Positions 33,004 through 41,915 of a DNA stretch of 64,000 nt are shown piece after piece (position 1 is the stretch's first letter; the number at the start of each line of letters is the position of its first letter). A program made the translations under genes and the position numbers. Below the pieces are notes generated by a model. That model made no database searches. It was not told where the DNA came from and worked only from the letters and a program-made list of their open reading frames with translations. The stretch comes from an uncultured Collinsella sp. (GTDB lineage: Bacteria > Actinomycetota > Coriobacteriia > Coriobacteriales > Coriobacteriaceae): contig CAAEHI010000019.1 in NCBI GenBank assembly GCA_900755685.1, forward strand, positions 1-64,000, in the 5' to 3' direction.

Positions 33004-33685
33004 CGCGGGCACCTCTTCCGTCAAATACAGCATCGCACGCCAGCGCAATGGCAATGCCGACCACGACGCTTGCCGGCACGGCAATATTCGCGAGGCCCAA
33101 GAACTTGCATACGGCGACGGACACCGCGCCCGAAACCGCTGCGACAACGTTGCCGCGCGACAGCCGCTGCGAAAAGAGCAGGCAGATAAAGAGCGAGGTG
33201 CAGACAAAGGCTGCAATGGCGGTGGGAACATCGACAACGGCGCCGACGATGGCGCCCATCGTACACGAAACGCCCCATGTTGCGATGAGGATCACGTTGA
33301 GCACAAAGGACTCGCGCGGGCCCCAATCCTCCCCTTCAACCAACTTGGCAAGCGAGATGCCATATGCTTCCTCGGTAAGTGTCGCGGCAACAGCCAGCGT
33401 CTGACGCTTCGAGGCACCCCTCAGATGCGGTGCGATCGATGCCGAGTAAAGCGCAAAACGCGAGGAGATGGCGGCGACGCTCGCGACGATCGATGCTGCA
33501 GGCACACCCGCCAGCCACAGGTTGCAGATCATAAACTGGCCGCTGCCCGTCACAAACGTACTGCTTAGAGCAAAGACCATCCAGGGCTCCATTCCCGTCT
33601 GCCCCATGATCATTCCGCACGGCGCGCCTATTGCAACATAGGTAAGCATCACCGGCCAGACGGTTCTAACGATTTTGAGCACCAT
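32993..33685 (-). CDS. azlC: AzlC-family branched-chain amino acid export permease
   Basis: Membrane protein of 230 residues. The family signature covers IGAPCGMIMGQTG and GSGQFMICNLW in the first third, then SRFALYSASIAPHLRG. It forms an exporter with AzlD, whose start overlaps its end. The ATG at 33685 gives a normal N-terminus; an upstream in-frame extension of 23 residues is hydrophilic and unlikely. Window context pairs this export system with a liv import system 15 kb away. Confidence 0.9.
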   Translation of the reverse strand: MVLKIVRTVWPVMLTYVAIGAPCGMIMGQTGMEPWMVFALSSTFVTGSGQFMICNLWLAGVPAASIVASVAAISSRFALYSASIAPHLRGASKRQTLAVAATLTEEAYGISLAKLVEGEDWGPRESFVLNVILIATWGVSCTMGAIVGAVVDVPTAIAAFVCTSLFICLLFSQRLSRGNVVAAVSGAVSVAVCKFLGLANIAVPASVVVGIAIALACDAVFDGRGARDAR

Positions 33686-33765
33686 ACGCTTCTCATCCTG
33701 ACAAGGTCTCCGAACCGCATGTAGCGACACGGCAGAATCATCATCCGACAGCAACCGAGTTCACC

Positions 33766-33771
33766 TACAAT
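33766..33771 (+). promoter_or_regulatory. -10 element for the HD hydrolase gene
   Basis: TACAAT 40 nt before the HD gene start, in the divergent gap with azlC; no convincing -35. Confidence 0.35.
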
Positions 33772-33811
33772 TGCCACCGGATCGAAAGACACAACTTTTT
33801 AGGAAGTCATT

Positions 33812-34624
33812 ATGACAGCTATCGATCGAGACCGGGCGCGCGCGGCCTTCAAAAGCTACACCGATGCCTACGACGCCACCAACCCACGCATCGCGCTCAA
33901 AATCGAGCATACGTACCACGTTGCCGAGGCATGCGATGCCGTAGCGCGCGAGCAGGGCTGGTCGTCAGAAGATATTGACATGGCATGGCTTTGCGGCCTG
34001 CTACACGATATGGGCCGCTTTGAGCAGCTACGACGCTGGGACACCTTTAAGGACGCCGAGAGCATGAGCCATGCGGCGCTGGGCATCGAGGTCCTCTTTG
34101 GCGAGAATCCCGCCGATGCACCCGCCGTAACGAGCATCCGCGACTTTATCGATGACCCGGCAGAAGATGAGCTCATCCGAGCGAGCATTGCCTATCACAG
34201 CGATTTCCGTCTACCCGCGCAGCTCGACGTGCGCACGCGAAGCTTCTGCGATATCGTGCGCGATGGTGACAAGATCGACATTATGCGCACCATCGCCGAC
34301 AGCACCGTCGACACCATCCTTAAGGTGGACGAGAAGACGTTTCTCGGCAGCCGTTTCTCGTCGCCGACACTTGCCGCCTTTGACGAGCACCGCTGCGTCG
34401 CACGCGATGAACGCAACGAGCCCGCAGACTACCTGGTGGGACTCATCTGCTTTATGTTTGAGCTCGTCTATCCAGCAAGCCGCGCGCTGGCGCGCGAACA
34501 GGGCGATATCCACCGCCTGCTCGACGCGCCCTTTGGCATTACGCGGCCCTTTACCGACCCCGCCACGCAGGCAACCTGGAGCCGCCTAAAGGACGAGATG
34601 CGCGACTGGCTGGCGCGCGCCTAG
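33812..34624 (+). CDS. HD-domain phosphohydrolase
   Basis: Metal-dependent phosphohydrolase of 270 residues. His in IEHTYHVAEA (about 32-36), the HD pair in LLHDMGR (about 67-68) and later SHAALG and AYHSDF fit the HD fold. Nucleotide or phosphoester substrate unknown. AGGAAGT lies before the ATG. Its stop codon overlaps the stop codon of the opposing etfA gene (TAG on one strand within CTAG), leaving no room for a terminator, so the two transcripts overlap. Confidence 0.85.
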   Translation: MTAIDRDRARAAFKSYTDAYDATNPRIALKIEHTYHVAEACDAVAREQGWSSEDIDMAWLCGLLHDMGRFEQLRRWDTFKDAESMSHAALGIEVLFGENPADAPAVTSIRDFIDDPAEDELIRASIAYHSDFRLPAQLDVRTRSFCDIVRDGDKIDIMRTIADSTVDTILKVDEKTFLGSRFSSPTLAAFDEHRCVARDERNEPADYLVGLICFMFELVYPASRALAREQGDIHRLLDAPFGITRPFTDPATQATWSRLKDEMRDWLARA

Positions 34625-35826
34625 CGCTCAAGCTGGGCCAGCAGCTCCTCGACGACCTCGACAGCATCACCGACAACCTTGTACTGGGCAGCACCAAAAA
34701 TGGGGGCATCCGGGTCCTCGTTGATGGCGATAATGCACTCCGCCCCACCGATGCCGGCAAGATGCTGGATGGCGCCCGAAACACCGATACTCACGAGAAG
34801 CTTGGGCGAAACCGATACGCCCGTCTGGCCAATCTGATGGCGATACTCCAACCAGCCGGCCTCCACGACAGGTCGCGTGCAGCCAAGCTCGGCTCCCAGA
34901 GCCTCGGCGAGCCTTCGCATCAGGGGCAGATTCTTCTTGGAGCCAATGCCGCGGCCCACCACGACCAGGCGCTCGGCATCGGCAATCGAAGTCTGCTGTC
35001 CCCACTCCTCAGCGGGAATCGAGATCTCGACACGAGCCTTAGCATCATCCGCAAGCGATATCTGGGTGATCGTGCCAGAGCGGCCGTAGTCGAAGTCGGG
35101 AGCCTTAAAGATACCGGGGCGCACCGTTGCCATCTGCGGACGGTGGTTGGGGCAAATGATGGTGGCCATCAGGTTGCCGCCAAACGCCGGACGCGTCTGT
35201 TGCAGCAGTCCCGTCTCTGTATCCATCGAAAGTACGGTGCAGTCAGCCGTAAGGCCCGTCTGCAAACGCACGGCAACGCCGGGTGCCAGTTCGCGGCCAA
35301 AAGCGGTCGCGCCGTATAAGATGGCCTCGGGTTTGCGTTCGGCTACCAAATCGCAGATCAAGCGGGCGTAGACCTCCGCATCGTTTTGGCGCAGGCGCTC
35401 GTCGCGACAGGCCAGGACTTCGTCGACGCCCGCGCAAACCAGATGCTCCAGGTCGCCGAGAGAACCCTCGGGACCCATACCGATCAGTGCCACCAGACGG
35501 CAGTCGCGAGCATCGGCAAGCTCGCGGCCCTTGCCCATAAGCTCATAGGCAACGGGAGTCACCGTATCGTGCTCGTCAGTCTGCACGAAGACCCAAATGT
35601 CTCGATATGCATCAAGGTCCACCGCACCAGCGGCCTCGTCACGCTCGATCGAGATAGCGTTGACGGGGCAGGCGTCGACACATCCGCCGCATAGGATGCA
35701 GCCGTCGGTTACGCGGGCGCAACGGTTGGGCCGCTCGCCTTCCACTACGATGCCGCCCGAGGCACAGGCGCGAACGCAGCGACCGCAGCCGATACAGGCT
35801 TCGCTATCGATAATCAGTCCGCTCAT
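34621..35826 (-). CDS. etfA: Electron transfer flavoprotein alpha subunit with N-terminal ferredoxin domain
   Basis: 401 residues. The first ~60 form a bacterial ferredoxin with two [4Fe-4S] sets, CIGCGRCVRAC and CILCGGCVDACP. The rest is EtfA, ending in the FAD-binding region (GRGIGSKKNL, GVSVSPKL, GVSGAIQH, AINEDPDAPIF). Ferredoxin-fused EtfA is the form found in clostridial and acetogen complexes such as LctC and CarE, which move electrons between NADH, ferredoxin and a dehydrogenase. It lies last in the lctD-etfB-etfA operon and starts at the etfB stop codon. It ends against the HD gene. Confidence 0.92.
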   Translation of the reverse strand: MSGLIIDSEACIGCGRCVRACASGGIVVEGERPNRCARVTDGCILCGGCVDACPVNAISIERDEAAGAVDLDAYRDIWVFVQTDEHDTVTPVAYELMGKGRELADARDCRLVALIGMGPEGSLGDLEHLVCAGVDEVLACRDERLRQNDAEVYARLICDLVAERKPEAILYGATAFGRELAPGVAVRLQTGLTADCTVLSMDTETGLLQQTRPAFGGNLMATIICPNHRPQMATVRPGIFKAPDFDYGRSGTITQISLADDAKARVEISIPAEEWGQQTSIADAERLVVVGRGIGSKKNLPLMRRLAEALGAELGCTRPVVEAGWLEYRHQIGQTGVSVSPKLLVSIGVSGAIQHLAGIGGAECIIAINEDPDAPIFGAAQYKVVGDAVEVVEELLAQLER

Positions 35827-36642
35827 CTATGCCATCCCCTCGATAATCTTGGCAAGTTTTACCGCCTGCTCGGACGCCGTTCCCTCAACGGCCTCGCACG
35901 TTTGATCACGGTCGGGCACAAACGAGCGCACGACCTGCGTCGGTGATCCGGCAAGGCCACAACGCGAGGGATCGGCGTTCACGTCGGCGGCACTGACCAC
36001 GCGCACGTCCGCCTCCTCTGCCGCGCGAATACCGGCAATACTCGGCATACGCAACTGGCCAATCTCCTTGGCGGTCGTCATCGCGCACGGCATCTCAAGG
36101 TACACCGTCTCCTCGCCGGCATCGCATCCGTGAACGAGCGCCAGCGAGCCACACGTCGTAAAGCCCGCGCTTTGCACGCAGCTCACGTCGGTCACGCAGG
36201 GGATCTCAAAGGCACCGGCAAGCTCGGGGCCGATCTGGGCCGTATCGCCGTCCACTGCCATCTTGCCGCAGATGAGCAGGTCGAAGTCCTCATCGAGCGC
36301 CTCGATACCGCATTTGAGGGCATAGGTGGTGGCTAGGGTATCGGCGCCCGCAAAGGCTCGGTCGGTCAGCAGCAGCGCGTCGTCGGCACCGCGGGCGATA
36401 CAGTCGCGCAGCAGCGATTCGGTCGCGGGGATGCCCATCGACACCACCGTCACGCGCACATCCATGCCAAAGCCGATAAAGTCGTCCTTCAGCGCCAGCG
36501 CGCATTCCAAAGCGCTCGCATCAAAGGGATTAATGACCGCCTGCTTGCCATCGCGCACGATGGTATTGGTCTTGGGGTCCATCTTGACCTCGGTGCTGCC
36601 CGGCACGGCCTTGACGCACACCACCATATGGAAATCGCTCAT
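35827..36642 (-). CDS. etfB: Electron transfer flavoprotein beta subunit
   Basis: Partner of EtfA, 271 residues. VVCVKAVPGSTEV opens the fold; INPFDASALECAL, the GADDALLL region, DGDTAQIGPELA and MPCAMTTAKEI are EtfB landmarks. In bifurcating Etfs this subunit binds the second FAD and NAD(H); the residues here do not let me prove which cofactor (FAD or AMP) is bound. The ATG at 36642 lies 8 nt after AGGGGGC and 2 bp past the upstream stop codon; a GTG two codons earlier is too close to the ribosome site. Confidence 0.92.
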   Translation of the reverse strand: MSDFHMVVCVKAVPGSTEVKMDPKTNTIVRDGKQAVINPFDASALECALALKDDFIGFGMDVRVTVVSMGIPATESLLRDCIARGADDALLLTDRAFAGADTLATTYALKCGIEALDEDFDLLICGKMAVDGDTAQIGPELAGAFEIPCVTDVSCVQSAGFTTCGSLALVHGCDAGEETVYLEMPCAMTTAKEIGQLRMPSIAGIRAAEEADVRVVSAADVNADPSRCGLAGSPTQVVRSFVPDRDQTCEAVEGTASEQAVKLAKIIEGMA

Positions 36643-36644
36643 CT

Positions 36645-38246
36645 TCACGCGCCCCCTTTCTGGACGAGCTCATCCAAGAGCTTCTCCGAAAACAGGTTAC
36701 CGCGACCCAGCTGCCCGTCAGGATCGAGCTGCAGCTTGAGTAGAGCCGACTCGACCATGGCCTCGTGACCGTACATCGTCTCTAAGAAGCCCGCCTTGAT
36801 CTTGCCGACGCCGTGCTCGGCAGAAACGGCACCGCCCATAGCCGTTACCTCCGCAGCCCACTGGGCAAACAGCTCGCCACCGCGACGGTAGTCCTGCGCA
36901 TCGCGCGGCAGGATGTTCACATGCAGATGGTTGTTACCGATGTGCCCCCAGGCAGCAGATTCAAGCCCGCTTTCGGCCAGTGTGCGGCGATAGAGGGCCA
37001 CGACATCGGCCAGGCGCGCGTTGGGCACCGACATGTCCGATCCCAGCTTGGTAATGGTGGGGTCGGTGCGGCGACGCTCGTCGATGAACATGTTGACACT
37101 CTCGGGGACGGCGTGGCGGAAGAACCGCTGACACTCGCGATCGACCTCGGTGCGCGCGACCCATGTCGCATCGTCACTGCCGCCCGCAAGCTCCAGTACC
37201 CACCCCAAGTGATACAGCTCCTCAGTCGCCTGAACTTCGTCGTCGCAGTCGAGCTCCACGTAGACACAGACCTTGACCTCTTTGTCGAGCGGCGGCAGCG
37301 AGGCGAACGCGGTCGACCGCTCACGCTGACGACGCAGGATATCCAGGGCGCCCGCATCGAAATATTCGATGGCAGCCGCGTGGGACAGGACGGGACGCAC
37401 AGAATCGGTGAAGGACACGGCCTTGTCTTCGCTGTCAAAGAAACAGCTCACGCCCCAAACGACCGCAGGCGCCGCCTGCAGGGCAATCTCGAGCTCGGTG
37501 ATGACACCGATTGTGCCACACGCACCGATAAACAGATCGATGGCATCCATATCGTCAGCAACGAAATAGCCCGAAGCATTTTTGGTCTTGGGCATGGTGT
37601 AGTCGGGAAGGTCGAGCTCGAGCGCGCGGCCCTCTGCCGTCACGAGCGACAGGTGGCGGCCCTGGGCAAAAGCCTCGCCGCGCTGAAGCTCAAGCAAATC
37701 GCCATCAGCCAGTGCGACGTGGAGTCCCGTGATATGTGGGCGCATGGGACCGTAGGCGTAGCTGCGGGCACCAGAGGCGTTACATGCCGCCATGCCGCCC
37801 AGACAGGCAGACGTCTCGGTGGGATCGGTGGGAAAGAACCGCTCGGGGGCCTCTTGGAACTCCTCGTAGGCCTCAAGCGATGCCTGGTCCCAACCAGCAG
37901 TCGGCAGCACCTTCTTGCTCAGCTGCTTGCGCAGCTCCGAGAGCACAACGCCCGGCTCCACGCGCAGCAGAAATTGGCCTTGCTCATCGCGGCGAAGGCC
38001 CAAGTAGCGATTCATACGGGAAGTATTGAGGATATGCCCGCCGTGGGGCACGGCACCGGCGGCAAGGCCGGTTCGGGCGCCCTGAACCGTTACCGGGACA
38101 CGCTCGGCATGGAGCTTTTCCAAAATGGCACGGACCTCGTCTTCCGTTGTCGGAAACGAGATGCTCGAGGCCTCGCCCGATGCGCGAGACTCATCGCGAC
38201 CATACTCTTCGAACTCGTCGGTGAAGGGTTTGATGGTTGCAGACAC
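36645..38246 (-). CDS. FAD-binding (S/D)-2-hydroxyacid (lactate) dehydrogenase, LctD/GlcD-like
   Basis: FAD-linked oxidoreductase of 533 residues with a PCMH-type FAD domain (VTVQGARTGLAAGAVP, TDPTETSACLGGMAACNASGARS) and a C-terminal FAD-oxidase domain with GHIGNNHLHVN and SAEHGVGKIK. It is the electron-donating dehydrogenase of the operon: D-lactate or a related 2-hydroxyacid to keto acid, electrons to EtfBA. In Acetobacterium the same three parts (LctB, LctC, LctD) drive lactate oxidation with NAD by ferredoxin-coupled confurcation. Starts with GTG after AGGGGGAG. Substrate is inferred from context. Confidence 0.88.
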   Translation of the reverse strand: MSATIKPFTDEFEEYGRDESRASGEASSISFPTTEDEVRAILEKLHAERVPVTVQGARTGLAAGAVPHGGHILNTSRMNRYLGLRRDEQGQFLLRVEPGVVLSELRKQLSKKVLPTAGWDQASLEAYEEFQEAPERFFPTDPTETSACLGGMAACNASGARSYAYGPMRPHITGLHVALADGDLLELQRGEAFAQGRHLSLVTAEGRALELDLPDYTMPKTKNASGYFVADDMDAIDLFIGACGTIGVITELEIALQAAPAVVWGVSCFFDSEDKAVSFTDSVRPVLSHAAAIEYFDAGALDILRRQRERSTAFASLPPLDKEVKVCVYVELDCDDEVQATEELYHLGWVLELAGGSDDATWVARTEVDRECQRFFRHAVPESVNMFIDERRRTDPTITKLGSDMSVPNARLADVVALYRRTLAESGLESAAWGHIGNNHLHVNILPRDAQDYRRGGELFAQWAAEVTAMGGAVSAEHGVGKIKAGFLETMYGHEAMVESALLKLQLDPDGQLGRGNLFSEKLLDELVQKGGA

Positions 38247-38591
38247 GCGAACTCCCCCTTTAGCTAACTACAGTGTTTGCAGGGAGATGTTACCGCATCG
38301 TTTCGTCGACGTGTTCGAGACCGTCTCCATAATTGGCGATTTTTACGTTCGTGCAATTCGGCGAGCGGCTTGATTTCCTCGACAGACGATGCTTTTGACA
38401 CATATGGCCCGCCGTCGCCGACCGCGCGATTGTCGCTTGAAAAAAGTTGGAGTATTTTTTGCCGCCTTTTACCTGCGGAGACACCAATCCGTCAAGCATT
38501 TGGTCAGCAATTGGTCAAGTAGCGGCTGATACCGTCGGCATCGACAGCCAAAACCGACAGAAGTTTTGGCCCCAGAAGCAGGGAGGTTCCC
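38247..38591. other. 345-bp divergent intergenic region
   Basis: No coding frame with a ribosome site is seen here. It holds the start of the leftward lactate/Etf operon and a rightward promoter candidate (38430-38458). A short direct repeat TTGGTCA occurs at about 38500-38517, near the rightward start. The segment is AT-richer than its neighbours around 38440-38470. Confidence 0.5.
38430..38458 (+). promoter_or_regulatory. Promoter candidate for the surface-protein cassette
   Basis: -35 TTGTCG (38430-38435), a 17-bp spacer and -10 TATTTT (38453-38458), about 130 nt before the first gene of the cassette. Confidence 0.4.
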
Positions 38592-38888
38592 ATGGCATAT
38601 TACTGGCCCCAGTACGGCATCGCCATCGAAGTCGACGACGATCCCCATCTCCTGCCTTTCGACGAAGAGGCATTCCCCGATACGACGGTCTACCACGTTA
38701 CCACCGATGTGATCTGCGACCCCGAGTCGTTCTCGGCGCTCGCCCACCACATCGCGCATATCCACGACATCGAGCTCCCTCCCGACTTCGAAGAGCTCGT
38801 CTACTCTCGCCGCCTGATGCTTCACATGCTCTTTGGAGCGGACCCGTCCACCTTTGCGCGCATCTATACCGCCAAGGATGCCGCATGA
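38592..38888 (+). CDS. Hypothetical protein, first gene of surface cassette
   Basis: Unrecognised 98-residue acidic protein (MAYYWPQYGIAIEVDDD at the start). No signal peptide or membrane segment. The opening resembles strands of endonuclease-like or DUF559-like folds only vaguely, so no function is given. GGGAGG lies before the ATG. Its stop codon overlaps the next start (ATGA), so the two are translationally coupled. Confidence 0.7.
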   Translation: MAYYWPQYGIAIEVDDDPHLLPFDEEAFPDTTVYHVTTDVICDPESFSALAHHIAHIHDIELPPDFEELVYSRRLMLHMLFGADPSTFARIYTAKDAA

Positions 38889-39394
38889 GCGCGAAGAAGC
38901 CACCCCACTTTGCAGGCCTGGGTCGTCGCAAGAAGCTCATCGTTGCCTGCTTGGCCATCGTCTGTGCCCTTGTCGCCGTAGGACTATACGTTTGGCAGTC
39001 GCAGCCCGTACCCGAGGCGGGCGCTTCGGTTACGACGGCCGAGGGCAAAACGCGCCAGGAAATCCAAGATGAGCTCGACGCCATCGTCCGCGACAACATG
39101 ATGACGATTTCGGTCGCGCCGGTCGCTCAGCTGCAGGAGGACGGCAAACTGCGCGTCAACGTGCAAAACGTCCAAGACAATAAATTTCCCCAGCGATTCC
39201 GCGTCATCCAAAACGACGAGACCATGTACGAATCCGGTGTGGTCGAGACCGGCAAGACAATCGAGACGTGCCCCGCCGGCGACATCAAAGAAGGCGAGGC
39301 GTACATCGAGATCCAGGCACTCGATGCAAAGACCCTCGACAGCCACGGCAATCCGACACGTGTCAAGGTACGGGTTGAGCAAACCGAGAACTAG
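38885..39394 (+). CDS. Membrane-anchored extracellular protein of unknown function
   Basis: 169 residues. A lysine/arginine-rich start (RRKK) and one hydrophobic helix (about 19-39) anchor an exposed domain (about 50-169). No lipobox or sortase motif. The ectodomain is beta-rich by composition (LRVNVQNV, FRVIQND, YIEIQALDA) and unrecognised. Coupled to the preceding gene by ATGA overlap and 90 bp from the next secreted gene, so it is probably a part or chaperone of the same surface system. Confidence 0.75.
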   Translation: MSAKKPPHFAGLGRRKKLIVACLAIVCALVAVGLYVWQSQPVPEAGASVTTAEGKTRQEIQDELDAIVRDNMMTISVAPVAQLQEDGKLRVNVQNVQDNKFPQRFRVIQNDETMYESGVVETGKTIETCPAGDIKEGEAYIEIQALDAKTLDSHGNPTRVKVRVEQTEN

Positions 39395-39483
39395 CCTTCC
39401 GGCCGACACGGCACCGCATGCAATTCACCAGCATTCGTCCAATCATCGCGGGGACGGCCCGCGGCGAATAGAAAGGAACGACC

Positions 39484-40083
39484 ATGGACATCACCAGGAA
39501 CATGAACGGAGTCAGAGCGCTCGTCGTGGGCACAGGGCTCGCGCTCGCGCTCGCAATGGGCGCCGCCCCGACGCCAGCTATGGCAGCCGGGCGCGTTGGA
39601 ACCACGAAGGTAATGGTCAGGACCGAGATCGACAACGTTGAGTTCAAAGTTCCGACGGTTATTCCCTTCGTCGCCAAGGCCGACGGCACGCTTCAGGGCC
39701 CCTCAGAAGACGCGACCACCATCGACAATCATTCGGCCTACGGCATCCATGTCACCAACATGAAGATCGACGCCATGAACACCTGGACCATTGCCGCCGA
39801 CGCCAAGGCCGGAACCGCGCAGAACTCCATCGACTTTAAGGTCGGCCCCGACGGCGCGCTCCAGAACGCCAGCGCCGCCGCGCAAGGGACGGGCCTCGAT
39901 CTTTCCAAGAATGCAGCCTTCGACATGGGCTACCAGGGCATTGCCGGCGGCACGGACAAAATCAAGCTCAAGACAAGCGGAAACGTCGCCCGCGTCACGC
40001 GCGACATCTTCCGCGTAACCGGCGAAGGCGATCAGGTTGCGACGATCACCTGGACGGTCGAGCCCGGTGCGCACACGGCATAA
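39484..40083 (+). CDS. Secreted surface protein, WxL-like
   Basis: 199 residues with a classical signal peptide (hydrophobic core about 15-33, cleavage near AMAAG). Two W-T-I/V motifs (NTWTI, about 101, and ITWTV near the C-terminus) and the strand pattern VPTVIPFVAKADGTL resemble the cell-wall-binding WxL group, though WxL has Leu rather than Ile/Val. That is a guess. AGAAAGG precedes the ATG. The downstream small sorting-signal gene overlaps its end. Function unknown; probably displayed on the surface with its neighbours. Confidence 0.75.
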   Translation: MDITRNMNGVRALVVGTGLALALAMGAAPTPAMAAGRVGTTKVMVRTEIDNVEFKVPTVIPFVAKADGTLQGPSEDATTIDNHSAYGIHVTNMKIDAMNTWTIAADAKAGTAQNSIDFKVGPDGALQNASAAAQGTGLDLSKNAAFDMGYQGIAGGTDKIKLKTSGNVARVTRDIFRVTGEGDQVATITWTVEPGAHTA

Positions 40084-40348
40084 GGCCGTCGCCCTGGCCG
40101 CCGCCGTCAGCATCCTAGCGTTTGGGCCAGCCATGGCCTTTGCCCAGCAAGAACAGGCGCAGGCCGCCACGCAAGTGACGGTCGACCTCTCGGAGCTCGA
40201 CCGCGGCGACCGCGAGGAACCGTTGGCGCAGACAGGCGACAGACGATGGCTCTTGGCAGCAGGCGCCACAGCAGCAGGCGCGGGAACCGCCGGCCTCGGT
40301 CTGCACATCAAACGCAGCCAGAAACAAAACACGGACAGGCCGCACTAA
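40067..40348 (+). CDS. Small LPxTG-like cell-wall protein
   Basis: 93 residues: signal peptide (VALAAAVSILAFGPAMAFA), a short mature part, then LAQTG (an LPxTG-like sortase motif), a Gly/Ala-rich hydrophobic stretch and a basic tail (HIKRSQKQ). This is the layout of a sortase substrate with almost no exposed domain. The GTG start at 40067 overlaps the previous gene by 17 bp and needs translational coupling; a TTG at 40037 is an alternative. No sortase gene lies in the window. Confidence 0.7.
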   Translation: MRTRHKAVALAAAVSILAFGPAMAFAQQEQAQAATQVTVDLSELDRGDREEPLAQTGDRRWLLAAGATAAGAGTAGLGLHIKRSQKQNTDRPH

Positions 40349-40366
40349 ATTAGCTAAGGAGACCCC

Positions 40367-41797
40367 ATGGCATCGAAGAACCTTTTGCCCGTCGTCGCAC
40401 TCTGCGGCGCGCTCGCAACCGGAACGCCTGTCGCCGCTTGGGCGACTCCCGTCATGGCAGACTCCTTACCAGTAGCCCTAAGTTCCGCACCAAATCCGTC
40501 GAGCGCCATTGCGTGCGAGCGTTTTTCGATCGCACAGGCCGTGATCTCAACCTCGGGATGCCTTCGTCGTAATACGGACGGCTCGATAGTCGTGGATATC
40601 AAGCGTTCGAACAAGGCAAACGGCTCCCAGGCGGGGTGCGCCGTCTGCACGTGGCGCTCGGTTGTGCTCGATGCAGATGGCGATCCATGCAATTTAGAGC
40701 TGCGCATCGACATCGCTTCGGTCGATGACTCGGCGAACGGAGCGAAGGTCGCCTTCGACGGTGCGTTTTTCGAGAAAGGAGGCGGTATATGTCTGGGCTG
40801 CGCCGCCGCGAATGCAGACGATGCGCAGCCCACCCTCTCATTCACGGCATCGTTGCGGCTGACCAAAGCCGGTACCGATGTTATCGCGGCGGGAGAAGCG
40901 TCCCTGCTGTTCTACGCCGTCAGCACCAAAGACACAGACGCTCATTTCGAGAAGCCAGCCGGATCACTCAGCCTTACACGAGGGATAGAGGCAGGCCCTA
41001 TTGAAATCGATGCCCACGCGCAAAGCAGGCAACGCATTCTTGCCGACCCGGCGCTTCTCGAAATGGAGTGGAACGGATCCGGAGCCATCGGAATTCTCCC
41101 CTCCGCGTTTGACGCCAAGACGCTCCCCCCAAACGACGAACCCATCAACGCAACCATACAAGAAGAGAGCGCGGACAAAGAAGCAGGTGCGGGCGACACG
41201 CCGTCGCCGACAAACAGCGTCCCAGCTTCTCTCGAAGCGCCGAATGAGCCCGCTGCCGATCCAAACGATCCCGAGCTCGCGGACAGTCTGGGGCTTGCTG
41301 ATCCTCAAGAGATCGATGAAGGTAACTGCTGCGTGCTTGCCGCGCTCGACCACACAGAGGTCATCGACGCTGCGAACATCGAAGTTGCCGCCGCCAATCA
41401 GCCCGTCCGCAAGTCGGCTATCATCGCATTTCCTGAATCCATCGAAGTCGTCTTTTTGCCATCGGGCGAGGTCGTGGCCCCAACACTGCTCACCTTGTTG
41501 GGCGCCAAGAATACTCGAAACGAAATTAAAAAGGTCACAGTTGTCGACCCTGCAACCACCGCCAAGCTGCGTCTATACGCCGTTGCTCCAGACGGAGGCA
41601 AGACCTTGGAATTCGATGGCGACACACTCCTGGCCTGGCGACGTCTGGACATTATGCAAGACGTCTCGTATCAGATCGAACTCGAAGGGTTTGATCGTGC
41701 CCGCGATGCCAATATCATCGCCGCGGCTATTGAATCCCCACAGCGGCTTATGACACTGCGCTTTGAATACTATCCCTATGTCCCGACAACCACCTGA
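40367..41797 (+). CDS. Large secreted protein of the surface cassette
   Basis: 476 residues with a signal peptide (about 1-32). A cysteine-rich stretch (CAVCTW, GGGICLGCAAAN; about 90-145) may bind metal or form disulfides. A low-complexity acidic linker (about 265-320) follows. A C-terminal domain (about 350-470; IIAFPESIEVVFLPSGEVV) repeats the strand pattern of the 199-residue secreted protein upstream. No membrane anchor or sorting motif, so it may bind the other cassette products. CTAAGGAG precedes the ATG. Function unknown. Confidence 0.75.
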   Translation: MASKNLLPVVALCGALATGTPVAAWATPVMADSLPVALSSAPNPSSAIACERFSIAQAVISTSGCLRRNTDGSIVVDIKRSNKANGSQAGCAVCTWRSVVLDADGDPCNLELRIDIASVDDSANGAKVAFDGAFFEKGGGICLGCAAANADDAQPTLSFTASLRLTKAGTDVIAAGEASLLFYAVSTKDTDAHFEKPAGSLSLTRGIEAGPIEIDAHAQSRQRILADPALLEMEWNGSGAIGILPSAFDAKTLPPNDEPINATIQEESADKEAGAGDTPSPTNSVPASLEAPNEPAADPNDPELADSLGLADPQEIDEGNCCVLAALDHTEVIDAANIEVAAANQPVRKSAIIAFPESIEVVFLPSGEVVAPTLLTLLGAKNTRNEIKKVTVVDPATTAKLRLYAVAPDGGKTLEFDGDTLLAWRRLDIMQDVSYQIELEGFDRARDANIIAAAIESPQRLMTLRFEYYPYVPTTT

Positions 41798-41915
41798 GGC
41801 TTAAATGCCGCGCATCATTCCTAATACCACTTATATAACGTATTAGATGAGTCGCGATGTACCTCGCATTTCGTTCTGCTACGATTGCCACGTTGGCATC
41901 AATACAGGAGGGCTC

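Noticed and set aside
38290..38499. Short minus-strand frame in the lactate/Etf upstream region
   Set aside because: No ribosome site, odd composition and overlap with promoter candidates; not supported as a gene.
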